DNA of 10,943 nucleotides from Zymomonas sp. (GCA_027489105.1 JAIYAJ010000345.1:1-10943), one strand, 5' to 3'. Shown: positions 1 through 7,289, counted from the first letter of the stretch. A program made the numbers and translations. The notes: a model not told the origin generated them from the letters alone.

Positions 1-1
1 T

Positions 2-424
2 GACTCGACCGTGATCGGACCGGACCTGTCGCCGGTTGCGGCCAGCACACTGTTCCAGAACGGCGCGCCGCTGACCGGCCAGTCGGACCACATCGTCAAC
101 CTGCAGCTGAGCTTCGAGGATACCGAGAGCCTGTCGCAGATCACCGCCCTGCTCAACTATGCGAGCGAGCGGGTGACCAACCGCGGTCCGATCCAGGGCA
201 CGTCGCGCCAGCCCGACATCAAGGAGCGTCCCGGCTTCCGCTTCGACCTCGTCGGCCGCCAGGGCTTCAAGCTGCTGGGCACCGACATGGAGCTGAAGAT
301 CGAGGCTCGCAACCTGACCAACACCGACTATCGCGAGTTCCAGAAGTCGGGCGACAACATCATCTATCTCAACCGGTACGATATCGGCCGCACCTTCTCG
401 CTGGGTCTGACCGCCAACTTCTGA
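2..424 (+). CDS. TonB-dependent receptor, C-terminal end (partial)
   Basis: The reading frame is open from base 2 to a TGA at 422-424 and gives about 140 residues, so the gene begins before the window. The protein reads as the last strands of an outer-membrane beta-barrel: alternating polar and hydrophobic residues (NLQLSFED, ITALLNYASERV), the segment LKIEARNLTNTDYREF and a final IGRTFSLGLTANF. The N-L-(T/F)-(N/D) block followed by a last strand ending in Phe is typical of TonB-dependent receptors, which import siderophores, glycans or other large substrates using TonB energy; the terminal Phe is the usual signal for BAM-dependent insertion. The substrate cannot be read from this fragment. 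It is transcribed toward the T2SS genes and is separated from them by a terminator, so it is a neighbour rather than an operon member. The family call is fairly sure, the role is not. Confidence 0.85.
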   Translation, partial: DSTVIGPDLSPVAASTLFQNGAPLTGQSDHIVNLQLSFEDTESLSQITALLNYASERVTNRGPIQGTSRQPDIKERPGFRFDLVGRQGFKLLGTDMELKIEARNLTNTDYREFQKSGDNIIYLNRYDIGRTFSLGLTANF

Positions 425-437
425 TCCGGACGAACGA

Positions 438-477
438 AAAGAGGGGCGCGGAGGCACCGGCTTCCGCGCCCCTTTTT
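438..477. terminator. Bidirectional intrinsic terminator
   Basis: A perfect 11-bp stem (442-452 with 463-473) closes a 10-base loop. It is followed on the plus strand by a run of five T (473-477) and preceded by AAAA (437-440), which reads as a U tract on the minus strand. A-T pairs extend the stem outward. It lies 13 bases after the TonB receptor stop and 32 bases beyond the stop of the convergent minus-strand operon (510), so it can end both transcripts. Confidence 0.88.
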
Positions 478-509
478 CGTGCCGGCAGGATCTCAGCGCT
501 TCGGCGCGG

Positions 510-854
510 TCAGGGATGACCCGCCCCCAGATAGATCCACGCCTCGACCGGCCCGTCGTCGGTATCGATCGCCACCGCCGTGCGGACATAGCCGGGACCC
601 TCGAACGCATCGAGGCGGCCCCAGTGGCGCGGCAGGTCGGGTGATTCGAACAGGTGGATCTCGACCCGCTGTTCGGACGGATCGAGCAGCAGCGCCGGAT
701 AGCCCTGCGACGCCCCCCAGCCCTCCGGCACCAGCCGGCCCGCGATGCTGCCGGTGCGCCACGCGCCGCGCAGCCCGGCGAGCTGGTGATGGTTGGACCG
801 CCCAGGCGCCAGCGTACCGTAGCAGGCCAGACGTTCGTCGCGCGCCTCGCTCAT
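510..854 (-). CDS. Gamma-glutamylcyclotransferase (AIG2/GGCT-like) family protein
   Basis: This 114-residue protein matches the small gamma-glutamylcyclotransferase fold. The N-terminal substrate loop YGTLAPG is at residues 12-18, a middle segment RLVPEGWG...YPALLLD at about 40-58, and the C-terminal LDAFEGPGYVR at 81-91 carries the conserved acidic residue (E85) and Tyr/Arg of the family. Characterised members act on gamma-glutamyl dipeptides or gamma-glutamylamines and release 5-oxoproline; the substrate here is unknown. It has no signal peptide or membrane segment, so it is probably cytoplasmic. I chose the ATG at 854 because GAAGGG lies 7 bases upstream. The in-frame ATG at 872 overlaps the gspK stop as ATGA but has no visible ribosome binding site; that start would add six residues. 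It is the last gene of the LpoA-like-gspJ-gspK operon. Family call good; role in secretion not evident. Confidence 0.85.
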   Translation of the reverse strand: MSEARDERLACYGTLAPGRSNHHQLAGLRGAWRTGSIAGRLVPEGWGASQGYPALLLDPSEQRVEIHLFESPDLPRHWGRLDAFEGPGYVRTAVAIDTDDGPVEAWIYLGAGHP

Positions 855-861
855 GGTGTTG

Positions 862-867
862 CCCTTC
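862..867 (-). promoter_or_regulatory. Ribosome binding site of the cyclotransferase-like gene
   Basis: GAAGGG on the minus strand, 7 bases before the ATG at 854. It favours this start over the upstream ATG at 872, which has no purine-rich sequence before it. The site lies just past the gspK stop codon. Confidence 0.6.
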
Positions 868-868
868 G

Positions 869-1756
869 TCATCGCAGGCGTGGTGCCTGGAGCGGCGCCG
901 ATGCGCCCCACCAGCGCCCGACCACCAGCGCCGCCTTGCCGCCATCGGGCGCATCGCGCCGCGCGATCAGGCTGGTCAGCTGCTGGCTGGTGTCGCCGAT
1001 GCGGACGCGACTGCGCACCCAGAACATGTTCGAGGTGAGCCCCGTTCCCTGCGGCATCGCCATGTTCAGCGTCGCCATGTCGGCGGCGGTGACATAACCT
1101 TGCCGCTCACGCAGCGCGACCAGCCGTCCTGCCGCCATCGGATCGTCCGACAGGATCGCCAGCAGGTCGGCGCTCGCCGCGTTCAGGTTGATCTTGCTCT
1201 CATAAGGTAGCGCCGTGACGAGGCCAGTGAGGCGCGCCAGTTGCGCCGGGGGCAGGCCGATCGCGGCAAGCGGGCGCAGGTCGGTCACGGGCCCGGCCAT
1301 GCGGATCGCCACCACCGCCTTGTCGGCCTGGTCGGGGCTCATCCCCACCGCCGCCGCGATCTTGCCGAGCAGGCCGAGCGCGACCGGATCGGGCTGCATC
1401 AGCGCGTTGACGTTGAAGCGGCCCTGCGCATCCTCGATCGCGAGATCGAAGCTGCCGCCCTCGATCGGCGCGGCGGTTTCCGCCAGCGCGGCCCAGGGTT
1501 CGCCGCGATTGTCGGTGTCGGGCGCGACCAGTGCGTCGCGGCGCAGCGCCACGACCGCCGACACCTCGGCCCCGCGCACGATCGCCTGCGCGCGGGCCGC
1601 CTCGCGCATCCGCAGGCCGCGTTCGAGGCCCGTGTCCTCGGCCGAGATCATCAGCAACAGGATGCCGCTGGCTATGGCGACGAACAGCAGCACGTTGACG
1701 AGGATCATCCCCGCCTCACGCTCGCGTCCCTCGGGTGGCCGCCGTATCGCGGTCAT
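869..1756 (-). CDS. gspK: T2SS minor pseudopilin GspK
   Basis: This 295-residue protein is the large minor pseudopilin thought to cap the T2SS pseudopilus with GspI and GspJ. A 16-residue basic leader ends in Gly; the mature protein would start at Met17 with a hydrophobic helix (MILVNVLLFVAIASGIL). Position +5 of the mature protein is Asn, not the Glu found in the other pseudopilins, which is the known hallmark of GspK. The central part includes FNVNAL and the later INLNAASADLL segment, a helix-hairpin-helix-like stretch typical of the GspK globular domain. The start at 1756 forms an ATGA overlap with the gspJ stop. The frame stays open upstream to 1879, but that part is antisense-frame reading of gspJ and lacks sense for this family. 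Length is near the usual 300-330. Confidence 0.95.
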   Translation of the reverse strand: MTAIRRPPEGREREAGMILVNVLLFVAIASGILLLMISAEDTGLERGLRMREAARAQAIVRGAEVSAVVALRRDALVAPDTDNRGEPWAALAETAAPIEGGSFDLAIEDAQGRFNVNALMQPDPVALGLLGKIAAAVGMSPDQADKAVVAIRMAGPVTDLRPLAAIGLPPAQLARLTGLVTALPYESKINLNAASADLLAILSDDPMAAGRLVALRERQGYVTAADMATLNMAMPQGTGLTSNMFWVRSRVRIGDTSQQLTSLIARRDAPDGGKAALVVGRWWGASAPLQAPRLR

Positions 1757-2325
1757 GGATGCACGGGCAGCGCCACGACGCGCCGCACCCGCCCCTGCAC
1801 GCTGCCGCCGGGCGCGAGAACCATGTCCGCCGCCACCGCCAGCGGCCAGCTCTTCGCCTCGTCGGGCGAGGCAGGCCAATGGTCGGTCCAGCCGCCGCCG
1901 GGCGCAAGATAGCTCCAGCGCAAGGAGGCTACGCCCTGCATCACCCGCTGCGCACCCTGTGGCAGGCCGTTGCCGCGCGCGCTACGAAGTAATGTCCCGG
2001 CCCCCAGCTGATAACGGACCTGGACCGGCACCCCGCCCGCCGCCGCGAGCGGACGGGTGAAGCTCAGCGACGCGGCATCCCCGGTCAGCGGGCCGGCGGA
2101 CAGCTGCGACAGATCATTGTCGATCACGAACATCGCCCGCTGGATTTCCGCCAGCCGGTCGAGCCGGCCTTCGGTGCGGCTCTGGATGCCCATCAGCGCG
2201 TCGACCAGCGCGAGACCCGCCATCGCGATCAGCCCGAACAGCGCGAGCGAGATGATCAGTTCGATCAGGGTGAAGCCGGCCTCGCCCGCCGCAACGCGTG
2301 AGGGGACGGCGTCGCCATCGATCAT
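1753..2325 (-). CDS. gspJ: T2SS minor pseudopilin GspJ
   Basis: This 190-residue minor pseudopilin has a type IV prepilin leader of 17 residues ending in Gly, then the signature FTLIELIISLALFG with Phe at +1 and Glu at +5 (E22). The leader is cut and N-methylated by the prepilin peptidase GspO, which is not in this window. After the helix comes a coiled amphipathic stretch (GRLDRLAEIQRAMFVIDNDLSQL, about residues 57-79) characteristic of GspJ, and then a beta-rich globular domain with LRWSYLAPGGGW. GspJ forms the tip complex with GspI and GspK. It starts in an ATGA overlap with the stop of the upstream LpoA-like gene and ends in an ATGA overlap with gspK, so the three are translated as a coupled set. 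Family assignment is firm. Confidence 0.95.
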   Translation of the reverse strand: MIDGDAVPSRVAAGEAGFTLIELIISLALFGLIAMAGLALVDALMGIQSRTEGRLDRLAEIQRAMFVIDNDLSQLSAGPLTGDAASLSFTRPLAAAGGVPVQVRYQLGAGTLLRSARGNGLPQGAQRVMQGVASLRWSYLAPGGGWTDHWPASPDEAKSWPLAVAADMVLAPGGSVQGRVRRVVALPVHP

Positions 2326-3392
2326 AGCGACCCGCTCTTGTCCACGGCGGTGAAGCCGTCTGGCCCGGCCACCAGCACCGCGAGTTCGCGCGCAGCATGG
2401 CCGTCGGCGGCGAAACGGATCGGCCCGGTGGCGATGGCGAAGGACGGCACCGCCGACAGCGCCGACCGATCGACCACGCCACCGGCGCGCAACGCCTCGA
2501 CGATCGACATCCCGTCATAGGCCAGCGCCGCGAGCAGGCCGGGACCCGCCGCGCCCGCCGAGCCGTAGCGCTGGGCGAAGTCGGATATCGACGCGGGATC
2601 CGGCCCGGTCAGCCACGCACCGCGCAGCGCGCCGGGCGAAAGATCGAGCGCCTGCTGCGTGCCGAGCAATTGAGGGTCGCCATCCTGCATCGACCGCGCC
2701 GCGCGGAGCAGGGCATCGCCGCTTTCGGTCACCAGCACCGCATCTGGCAGCCCCGAGCCGCTGCGCGCGAGCACCGACCGCAGCTGCTCGGGCGCGATAT
2801 CCGCCGGCAACAGCGTCACCTCCAGCCCCGCCGCCCCGCGCAGCCGCTCGGCGGCGGCGACGCCCTGCGCCGACCAGCGCGAGGGGCCGGCGAGCACGGC
2901 CACCCGCTTGACGCCCCGGCCGCGCGCATAGCGGAGGATCGAGGTGCCGCTCTGGCTGGCCGTGATGCCGAGCAGAAAGGCCCCGCTGCCGACCAGATCC
3001 TCGTCATTGCTGAAGCTGATCAGCGGCACCCCGCCCGCCGCCTGCGCGGCCGCGCGGCTTTCCTCGGCGAACAGCGGGCCGATGATGATCCGCGCCCCGC
3101 GCTTCACGGCCAACTGGACGGCAGCTGTCGCCCCGGCTGCCGTGCCGCCGGTGTCGAGAATCATCAGGTCCTGCGGCTTCGACAGCGGCGATTGCGCGAG
3201 CATCGCCGCCCGCTGCATGCTAACGCCCAGCGTGGCCGATGGGCCGCTCAAGGGCAGCAGCAGCGCCGCCGGCGGGCGCTTGGCGGCCTTGCCGCGCGCC
3301 GCCGCCAGCAACGGAGACCATGAGGACGATGCCGACCCCAGAAGCAGCGCTGACGGCAGGAGCCCCAGAAGATGACGTCTTTGGCGGTCCAT
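2322..3392 (-). CDS. Periplasmic-binding-protein-like / penicillin-binding protein activator (LpoA-like)
   Basis: This 356-residue exported protein has the type I periplasmic binding fold. After a signal region (RQRRHLLGLLPSALLLG, residues 3-19) come ALLLPLSGPSATLG (about 43-56), RIIIGPLFAEES (101-112), VPLISFSND (122-130) and RVAVLAGPSRW (163-173). These match the alternating lobes of leucine-binding proteins and of LpoA, the activator of penicillin-binding protein 1A. RRHLL resembles a twin-arginine motif, so Tat export is possible. There is no cysteine, hence no lipobox, unlike enterobacterial LpoA. No ABC transporter genes adjoin it, which argues against nutrient uptake. I chose ATG 3392 because AAGGA lies 7 bases upstream; a GTG at 3407 is the alternative. 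It leads the operon gspJ-gspK-cyclotransferase through an ATGA overlap. Fold fairly sure; its partner and function are inferred. Confidence 0.8.
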   Translation of the reverse strand: MDRQRRHLLGLLPSALLLGSASSSWSPLLAAARGKAAKRPPAALLLPLSGPSATLGVSMQRAAMLAQSPLSKPQDLMILDTGGTAAGATAAVQLAVKRGARIIIGPLFAEESRAAAQAAGGVPLISFSNDEDLVGSGAFLLGITASQSGTSILRYARGRGVKRVAVLAGPSRWSAQGVAAAERLRGAAGLEVTLLPADIAPEQLRSVLARSGSGLPDAVLVTESGDALLRAARSMQDGDPQLLGTQQALDLSPGALRGAWLTGPDPASISDFAQRYGSAGAAGPGLLAALAYDGMSIVEALRAGGVVDRSALSAVPSFAIATGPIRFAADGHAARELAVLVAGPDGFTAVDKSGSL

Positions 3393-4075
3393 CCGATATT
3401 CCTTCACGCTACCGTCCCAGTCGCCGCACGCTGGCCTTTACCGGTCTGGGCATCGGCGTCTATCTCGCCACGTTGATCGCGACCCTGCCCGCTGCGCTCG
3501 TCGTCCCGCTGGCCGGCGCCGGCGGCACCATCTGGAGCGGCGCCGCGCCGATTGGCGCGTCGACGGTCAATTGGCGCTGGTCGCCGCTGCGCAGCCTGAC
3601 GGGCCTCGGCTTCGCGGTCGATTTCGGGCTGTCGGGCGGGATCAACACGCTGGTCGGCACCGCCGTTCTCCGTCCCGGCCGGGTGATGTTCAGCGACGTG
3701 CGCGGCACCGCCGATGGCGCTTTGCTCGCCCCGCTGCTGCAGACGCCCTTCCGCTGCAGCCTTCCGATGGCGGTCGACCTGCGCCGGATGGTGATCGGCG
3801 GCGGCGCCCGCATGGCCGAGGGCCGGATCGACACCCAGCCCGGCAGCTGCCAGGGCGCGGCTCCCGTCGCGGTGCCGCCGCTGCGCTTCGATGCGATCGG
3901 CGACGGCGAACTGACCCGCCTGACCCTCGCGCCGACCGGCCAGCCCCAGCCCGCCTATCTGCTCGGCACGCTGAACCCCGATGGCCGGATCAGCCTGTCG
4001 GTGACCGCCGAAGGTGCGGCCGCGCTGCCCTTCCTCTCGCCGCCGGGCGGCATGACGATCGAGAGCGACCTCTAG
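3329..4075 (+). CDS. gspN: T2SS protein N
   Basis: This 248-residue accessory T2SS protein has a cytoplasmic N-terminus, one membrane helix at about residues 34-60 (LAFTGLGIGVYLATLIATLP) and a periplasmic domain. The stretch TIWSGAAP...VNWRWSPL (67-87), the repeated short beta segments and two cysteines (C143, C174), which could form a disulfide, fit the GspN family. GspN occurs in only some T2SS loci, and its role in the inner-membrane platform is unclear. The start is uncertain: ATG 3329 (or ATG 3320, three residues longer, preceded by GGAGA at only 2 bases). No ATG, GTG or TTG follows in frame until well inside the membrane helix, so the 5' end overlaps the LpoA-like gene on the opposite strand by about 64-73 bases. 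Codons in that overlap are atypical (AGG, CCA, GCA, ATT, TCA). Downstream it converges on gspF with 29 bases between stops. Confidence 0.85.
   Translation: MPTPEAALTAGAPEDDVFGGPSDIPSRYRPSRRTLAFTGLGIGVYLATLIATLPAALVVPLAGAGGTIWSGAAPIGASTVNWRWSPLRSLTGLGFAVDFGLSGGINTLVGTAVLRPGRVMFSDVRGTADGALLAPLLQTPFRCSLPMAVDLRRMVIGGGARMAEGRIDTQPGSCQGAAPVAVPPLRFDAIGDGELTRLTLAPTGQPQPAYLLGTLNPDGRISLSVTAEGAAALPFLSPPGGMTIESDL
3400..3404 (-). promoter_or_regulatory. Ribosome binding site of the LpoA-like gene
   Basis: AAGGA on the minus strand, 7 bases before the ATG at 3392. It decides this start against the GTG at 3407. It lies inside the gspN reading frame of the other strand. Confidence 0.65.
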
Positions 4076-4104
4076 CGCCGGGGTCTCGGCGGGCGCGGCC
4101 ATGG

Positions 4105-5325
4105 TCACATGCCCACGATATTGTTGAGGTTGATGATCGGCAGCAGGATGGCGAGAACCATCAGCAGCACGAGCCCGCCCATCATCAGCAGCACCATCGG
4201 TTCGACCAGCGCCACCAGCATCGACGCCATCGCCTCGAGCTCGCGCTCCAGTTCCGCCGCCGCCCGCGCGAGCGCCGGCCCGAGCTGTCCGCCATTCTCG
4301 CCGCTGGCGACGATCGCGACGAGCATCGGCGGGAAGATGCCCGATTCGCCCATCGCCGCCTGCAGGCTGGCGCCCTCGCGCACCCGTTCGGCAACGCGCA
4401 GCGCGGCCTGGCGGAAATGGAGGTTGGGGGTCACCGCCGCCGCCGCGTTGAGCGCGTCGACCAGCGGCACCGAGCTCTGCACCAGGGTGGCGAGGCTCGC
4501 CGCGAAGCGCGCCGCATTATATTGTCGGCTGAAGCGCGCGATCGGCCAGGTTCCCGCCAGCGTCCGGTCGAAGCGCAGCCGGTTGGCGGGCAGTCGCAGC
4601 CAGCGGCCGAACAGGAAGGCTCCACCCAAGATCAGCAGGAGTAACGGCAGGCCGAAGCTCTGCAACCCGCTCGAAATGGCGATCAGCGCGCGCGTCAGGA
4701 AAGGCAGGTCGGCCCCGCGCGAGATGAAGACGCGGACGATGTCGGGCACGACATAGACCATGAGCAGCGCCATCATCCCGAAGGACACCACCGCTAGCAG
4801 CGCCGGATAGAGCAGCGCGAGCTGGATCTTCTGCTGGTTGCGCTGCCGCGCCTCGACGAAGTCGGCGAGATGGGCGAGCACCTCGGACAGCTTGCCCGCC
4901 TGTTCGCCCGCCGCGACCGATGCCGTGAAGAATTCGGGGAAGGTCGCCGGGTGCAGGCGCAGCGCTGCCGCGAAGCTGTAGCCGTCGAGGATCGCCCCGC
5001 GCACGTCGAGTAGCAGCGAGCGCAACGCGGCGCTCTCGGCCGATTCGGCTACCAGCTTGAGTGCCTGCTCGACATTGACGTCGCTGCTGACCAGCGTCGC
5101 GATCTGTCGCGTGACCGTCGCCAGCGCCTTGGCCCCGATGCGTCGCCGGAACAGGCGCAAGCCGCCGCCGCTGGCCGCCGCCTGGGCCGTGGCCGCCTCG
5201 ACCGAGGTCGGCAGCAGTTCGCGGTCGCGCAACAGCTGACGTGCGGCCGCCGCACTCGACGCCTCGATCACGCCCTGCTTGGCGGCGCCGCGCGGATCGA
5301 CCGCGCGATAGGCGAAGGCGGGCAT
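4105..5325 (-). CDS. gspF: T2SS inner-membrane platform protein GspF
   Basis: At 406 residues this is the standard length for GspF, the polytopic platform protein that is thought to couple the ATPase GspE to pseudopilus assembly. It opens with MPAFAYRAVDPRG, the usual start of the family. Two copies of the T2SSF domain occupy about residues 70-193 and 272-394, each with its conserved glycine motif (GEQAGKLSEVL at 140-150, SGENGGQLGPAL at 341-352). Three membrane helices lie at about 170-195, 222-243 and 375-397, and it ends in LPIINLNNIVGM, again typical. The start at 5325 has GAAGGG 9 bases upstream, placed over the gspE stop, with 6 bases between the genes. It is the last gene of the gspL-M-E-F operon. 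No clear hairpin terminator follows. Confidence 0.97.
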   Translation of the reverse strand: MPAFAYRAVDPRGAAKQGVIEASSAAAARQLLRDRELLPTSVEAATAQAAASGGGLRLFRRRIGAKALATVTRQIATLVSSDVNVEQALKLVAESAESAALRSLLLDVRGAILDGYSFAAALRLHPATFPEFFTASVAAGEQAGKLSEVLAHLADFVEARQRNQQKIQLALLYPALLAVVSFGMMALLMVYVVPDIVRVFISRGADLPFLTRALIAISSGLQSFGLPLLLLILGGAFLFGRWLRLPANRLRFDRTLAGTWPIARFSRQYNAARFAASLATLVQSSVPLVDALNAAAAVTPNLHFRQAALRVAERVREGASLQAAMGESGIFPPMLVAIVASGENGGQLGPALARAAAELERELEAMASMLVALVEPMVLLMMGGLVLLMVLAILLPIINLNNIVGM

Positions 5326-5331
5326 GGCAGC

Positions 5332-6786
5332 TTACCCTTCGTCCTGGACGACGCGGGCGACTTCCTCGACGGTGGTGAGACCGGCGCGCAGCTTGTCGAT
5401 GCCGTCCTCGAGCAGGCTCGGCCCCTCGCGCCGCGCGGCGGCGGTCAGCTCGGCTTCGGACGCGCCGTCATGGATCATCCGGCGGATCTCGTCGTCGGCC
5501 GCAACGACCTCGTACAGCGCCATGCGGCCCTTATAGCCTTCGCCATGGCACTCGTCGCAGCCCCGCGCGCGCCAGATTTTCTTGCCGGGCTTCAGCGCCT
5601 TGCCGAGCAGGATCGAGTCCGCCTCGGTCGCGCGGTCCTGCCAGCGGCAATGTTCGCACAGCCGGCGGACGAGCCGCTGGGCGATCAGGCCGACCACCAT
5701 CGGTGCGAGCAGATAGCGTTCGACCCCCATGTCGATCAGCCGGGTGATCGATCCGATCGCGCTGTTGGTGTGGAGCGTCGACAGCACGAAATGGCACGTC
5801 CTCGACGATCGCACCGCGACTTCGGCGGTCTCCTGATCGCGAATTTCGCCGACCATGATCACATCCGGGTCCTGGCGCAGGATCGCGCGCAGGCCGCGTG
5901 CGAAGGTCATGCCCGTCTTGGCGTTGACCTGCGTCTGGGCGATGCCCGCCAGCTCATATTCGATCGGATCCTCGACCGTCATGATGTTGCGCTTGCGGTC
6001 GTTGAGATGGGTCAGCGCGGTGTAGAGCGTGGTCGTCTTGCCCGATCCGGTCGGCCCGGTGACGAGCAGCACGCCGTGCGGGCGGTCGAGCAGGCGCAGG
6101 AACACCTCGCGGTCGCGCTCGGACATGCCCAGCGCATCGATCTCCAGCCCGGTGCTGCCGCGATCGAGCAGGCGCATCACCACGCGCTCGCCATGCTGGG
6201 TCGGGATGGTCGAGACGCGGACATCGATGTCGTAGCCGCCGACGCGCAGGGTGACGCGGCCATCCTGCGGAATGCGCTTCTCGGCGATGTCGAGCCGCGC
6301 CATCACCTTGATGCGGCTGACCAGCAGCGGGGCGAGCGCACGCTTGGGCTCGACCACGTCGCGCAGCACGCCGTCGACGCGGAAGCGCACGATCAAGCGC
6401 TTTTCCTGCGTCTCGACATGGATGTCCGACGCGCCGTCGCGCACCGCCTGCAGCAGCAGCGCATTGATCAGGCGGATGACGGGGCTGTCGTCGCGGCTGT
6501 CGAGCAGATCGTCGACCGCCGCCGCGCTGTCGGCCAGCGTCGCGAGATCGTCGGTGTCGGCGAGGTCCATCGTCCCCGCCATGCCGTCGCGATAGGCCGC
6601 CGCCACGGCGCCCTCGAACGCCTCGTCGCCGACCGGCTCGAACCGGATCGCGCCACCGAAGCGACGCTGCACCTCGAGCAGGCCCTCGGCGCTTGCGCCC
6701 GGCCGGAAGAGACAGCGAACGGCGTCCTCGGCCCCGTCGATCAGGACGCCGTGCCGCCGCGCGAAGCCATAAGGAAGCGCGGTCAT
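5332..6786 (-). CDS. gspE: T2SS assembly ATPase GspE
   Basis: This 484-residue hexameric ATPase powers pseudopilus assembly at the cytoplasmic face. The N2E domain (about residues 100-220) contains GASDIHVE and RFRVDGVLRDV. The C-terminal motor has Walker A GPTGSGKTT (244-252), the Asp box around VEDPIE (271-276), Walker B with the family signature LRQDPDVIMVGEIRD (303-317), and the His box STLHTN (336-341). Two CxxC pairs, CEHC (377-380) and CDEC (410-413), form the zinc-binding domain of T2SS-type ATPases. The N-terminal N1E part that binds GspL is short. Odd: the segment normally read as S-L-T-G-H before the His box is S-R-T-C-H (328-332). The start is an ATGA overlap with the gspM stop. 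Function is firm; the effect of the odd residues is unknown. Confidence 0.97.
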   Translation of the reverse strand: MTALPYGFARRHGVLIDGAEDAVRCLFRPGASAEGLLEVQRRFGGAIRFEPVGDEAFEGAVAAAYRDGMAGTMDLADTDDLATLADSAAAVDDLLDSRDDSPVIRLINALLLQAVRDGASDIHVETQEKRLIVRFRVDGVLRDVVEPKRALAPLLVSRIKVMARLDIAEKRIPQDGRVTLRVGGYDIDVRVSTIPTQHGERVVMRLLDRGSTGLEIDALGMSERDREVFLRLLDRPHGVLLVTGPTGSGKTTTLYTALTHLNDRKRNIMTVEDPIEYELAGIAQTQVNAKTGMTFARGLRAILRQDPDVIMVGEIRDQETAEVAVRSSRTCHFVLSTLHTNSAIGSITRLIDMGVERYLLAPMVVGLIAQRLVRRLCEHCRWQDRATEADSILLGKALKPGKKIWRARGCDECHGEGYKGRMALYEVVAADDEIRRMIHDGASEAELTAAARREGPSLLEDGIDKLRAGLTTVEEVARVVQDEG

Positions 6787-7289
6787 GCGCGCACCGTCAG
6801 TTCGGCGGAGACCGACCCGCTGACCGGACGGCGATCGACGCGCAGGCCGACGACGCGCAGCGAGCTCGATCCCTCGAAGGCGGCGATCCAGCGGATCAGC
6901 GCCTCATAAGGCACATCGACCACCGTTACGCGCACCTCGCTGCCGCTGCCGTTCACCACCGGGACGACACCATGCTGCGCGCCGGTCGTCGAGAGGATCG
7001 TTGCGGGCGTACCGCTCATCTGGGGCTGCGCGGGCGCGGCACCGATCGGGCCGGCGCTGCGCAGACGCGCGGCGAGACTCTCATAGGTGCGGATATCGTT
7101 GTTCGCCTGGCGGCGCGTCTCGACCAGCGGCTGCACCAGCATCATGGCGAACAGCCACAGGATCAGCAGGACCGACAGCAGCGCGAGCAACAGCTGCTCG
7201 CGGCGGCTGCGTGCGCCCCACCACGCCAAGGCCTTCTGCCGCGCCGGCTCTGCGGTCGGAAACAGCGTGGCGAAATCGAAACGGCTCAT
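6783..7289 (-). CDS. gspM: T2SS protein GspM
   Basis: This 168-residue bitopic inner-membrane protein of the T2SS platform partners with GspL. It has a short cytoplasmic N-terminus, with LAWWGARSRREQ at about 21-32 just before the membrane as is usual for the family, a membrane helix at about 33-52 and a small periplasmic ferredoxin-like domain. The C-terminal VPYEALIRWIAAFE...LRVVGLRVDRRPV...VSAELTVRA (about 125-168) matches the GspM domain, where the LIRWI motif is recurrent. The chosen ATG at 7289 overlaps the gspL stop as ATGA. The frame extends much farther upstream, but that part is a shadow of gspL. It ends in an ATGA overlap with gspE. Confidence 0.93.
   Translation of the reverse strand: MSRFDFATLFPTAEPARQKALAWWGARSRREQLLLALLSVLLILWLFAMMLVQPLVETRRQANNDIRTYESLAARLRSAGPIGAAPAQPQMSGTPATILSTTGAQHGVVPVVNGSGSEVRVTVVDVPYEALIRWIAAFEGSSSLRVVGLRVDRRPVSGSVSAELTVRA

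Noticed and set aside
479..1210. Long plus-strand open frame opposite the cyclotransferase-like gene and gspK
   Set aside because: Arg/Pro/Ala-rich low-complexity translation, typical of an antisense frame in high-GC DNA; the minus-strand frames are recognisable proteins.
1757..1879. Upstream extension of the gspK frame
   Set aside because: Encodes Gly/Arg/Ala-rich sequence that lies over gspJ in another frame; the ATG at 1756 gives a proper prepilin leader and an ATGA overlap.
2397..3323. 308-residue plus-strand open frame opposite the LpoA-like gene
   Set aside because: Composition of an antisense frame with no domain, signal or start context, while the opposite strand encodes a well-ordered exported protein.
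4076..4091. Small hairpin CGCCG-loop-CGGCG between the convergent gspN and gspF stops
   Set aside because: Only 5 bp of stem and no T run on either strand, so it cannot be called an intrinsic terminator.
5470..6909. 479-residue plus-strand open frame opposite gspE
   Set aside because: It mirrors gspE almost exactly and its His/Arg/Asp-rich translation matches no family; GspE is unmistakable on the other strand.
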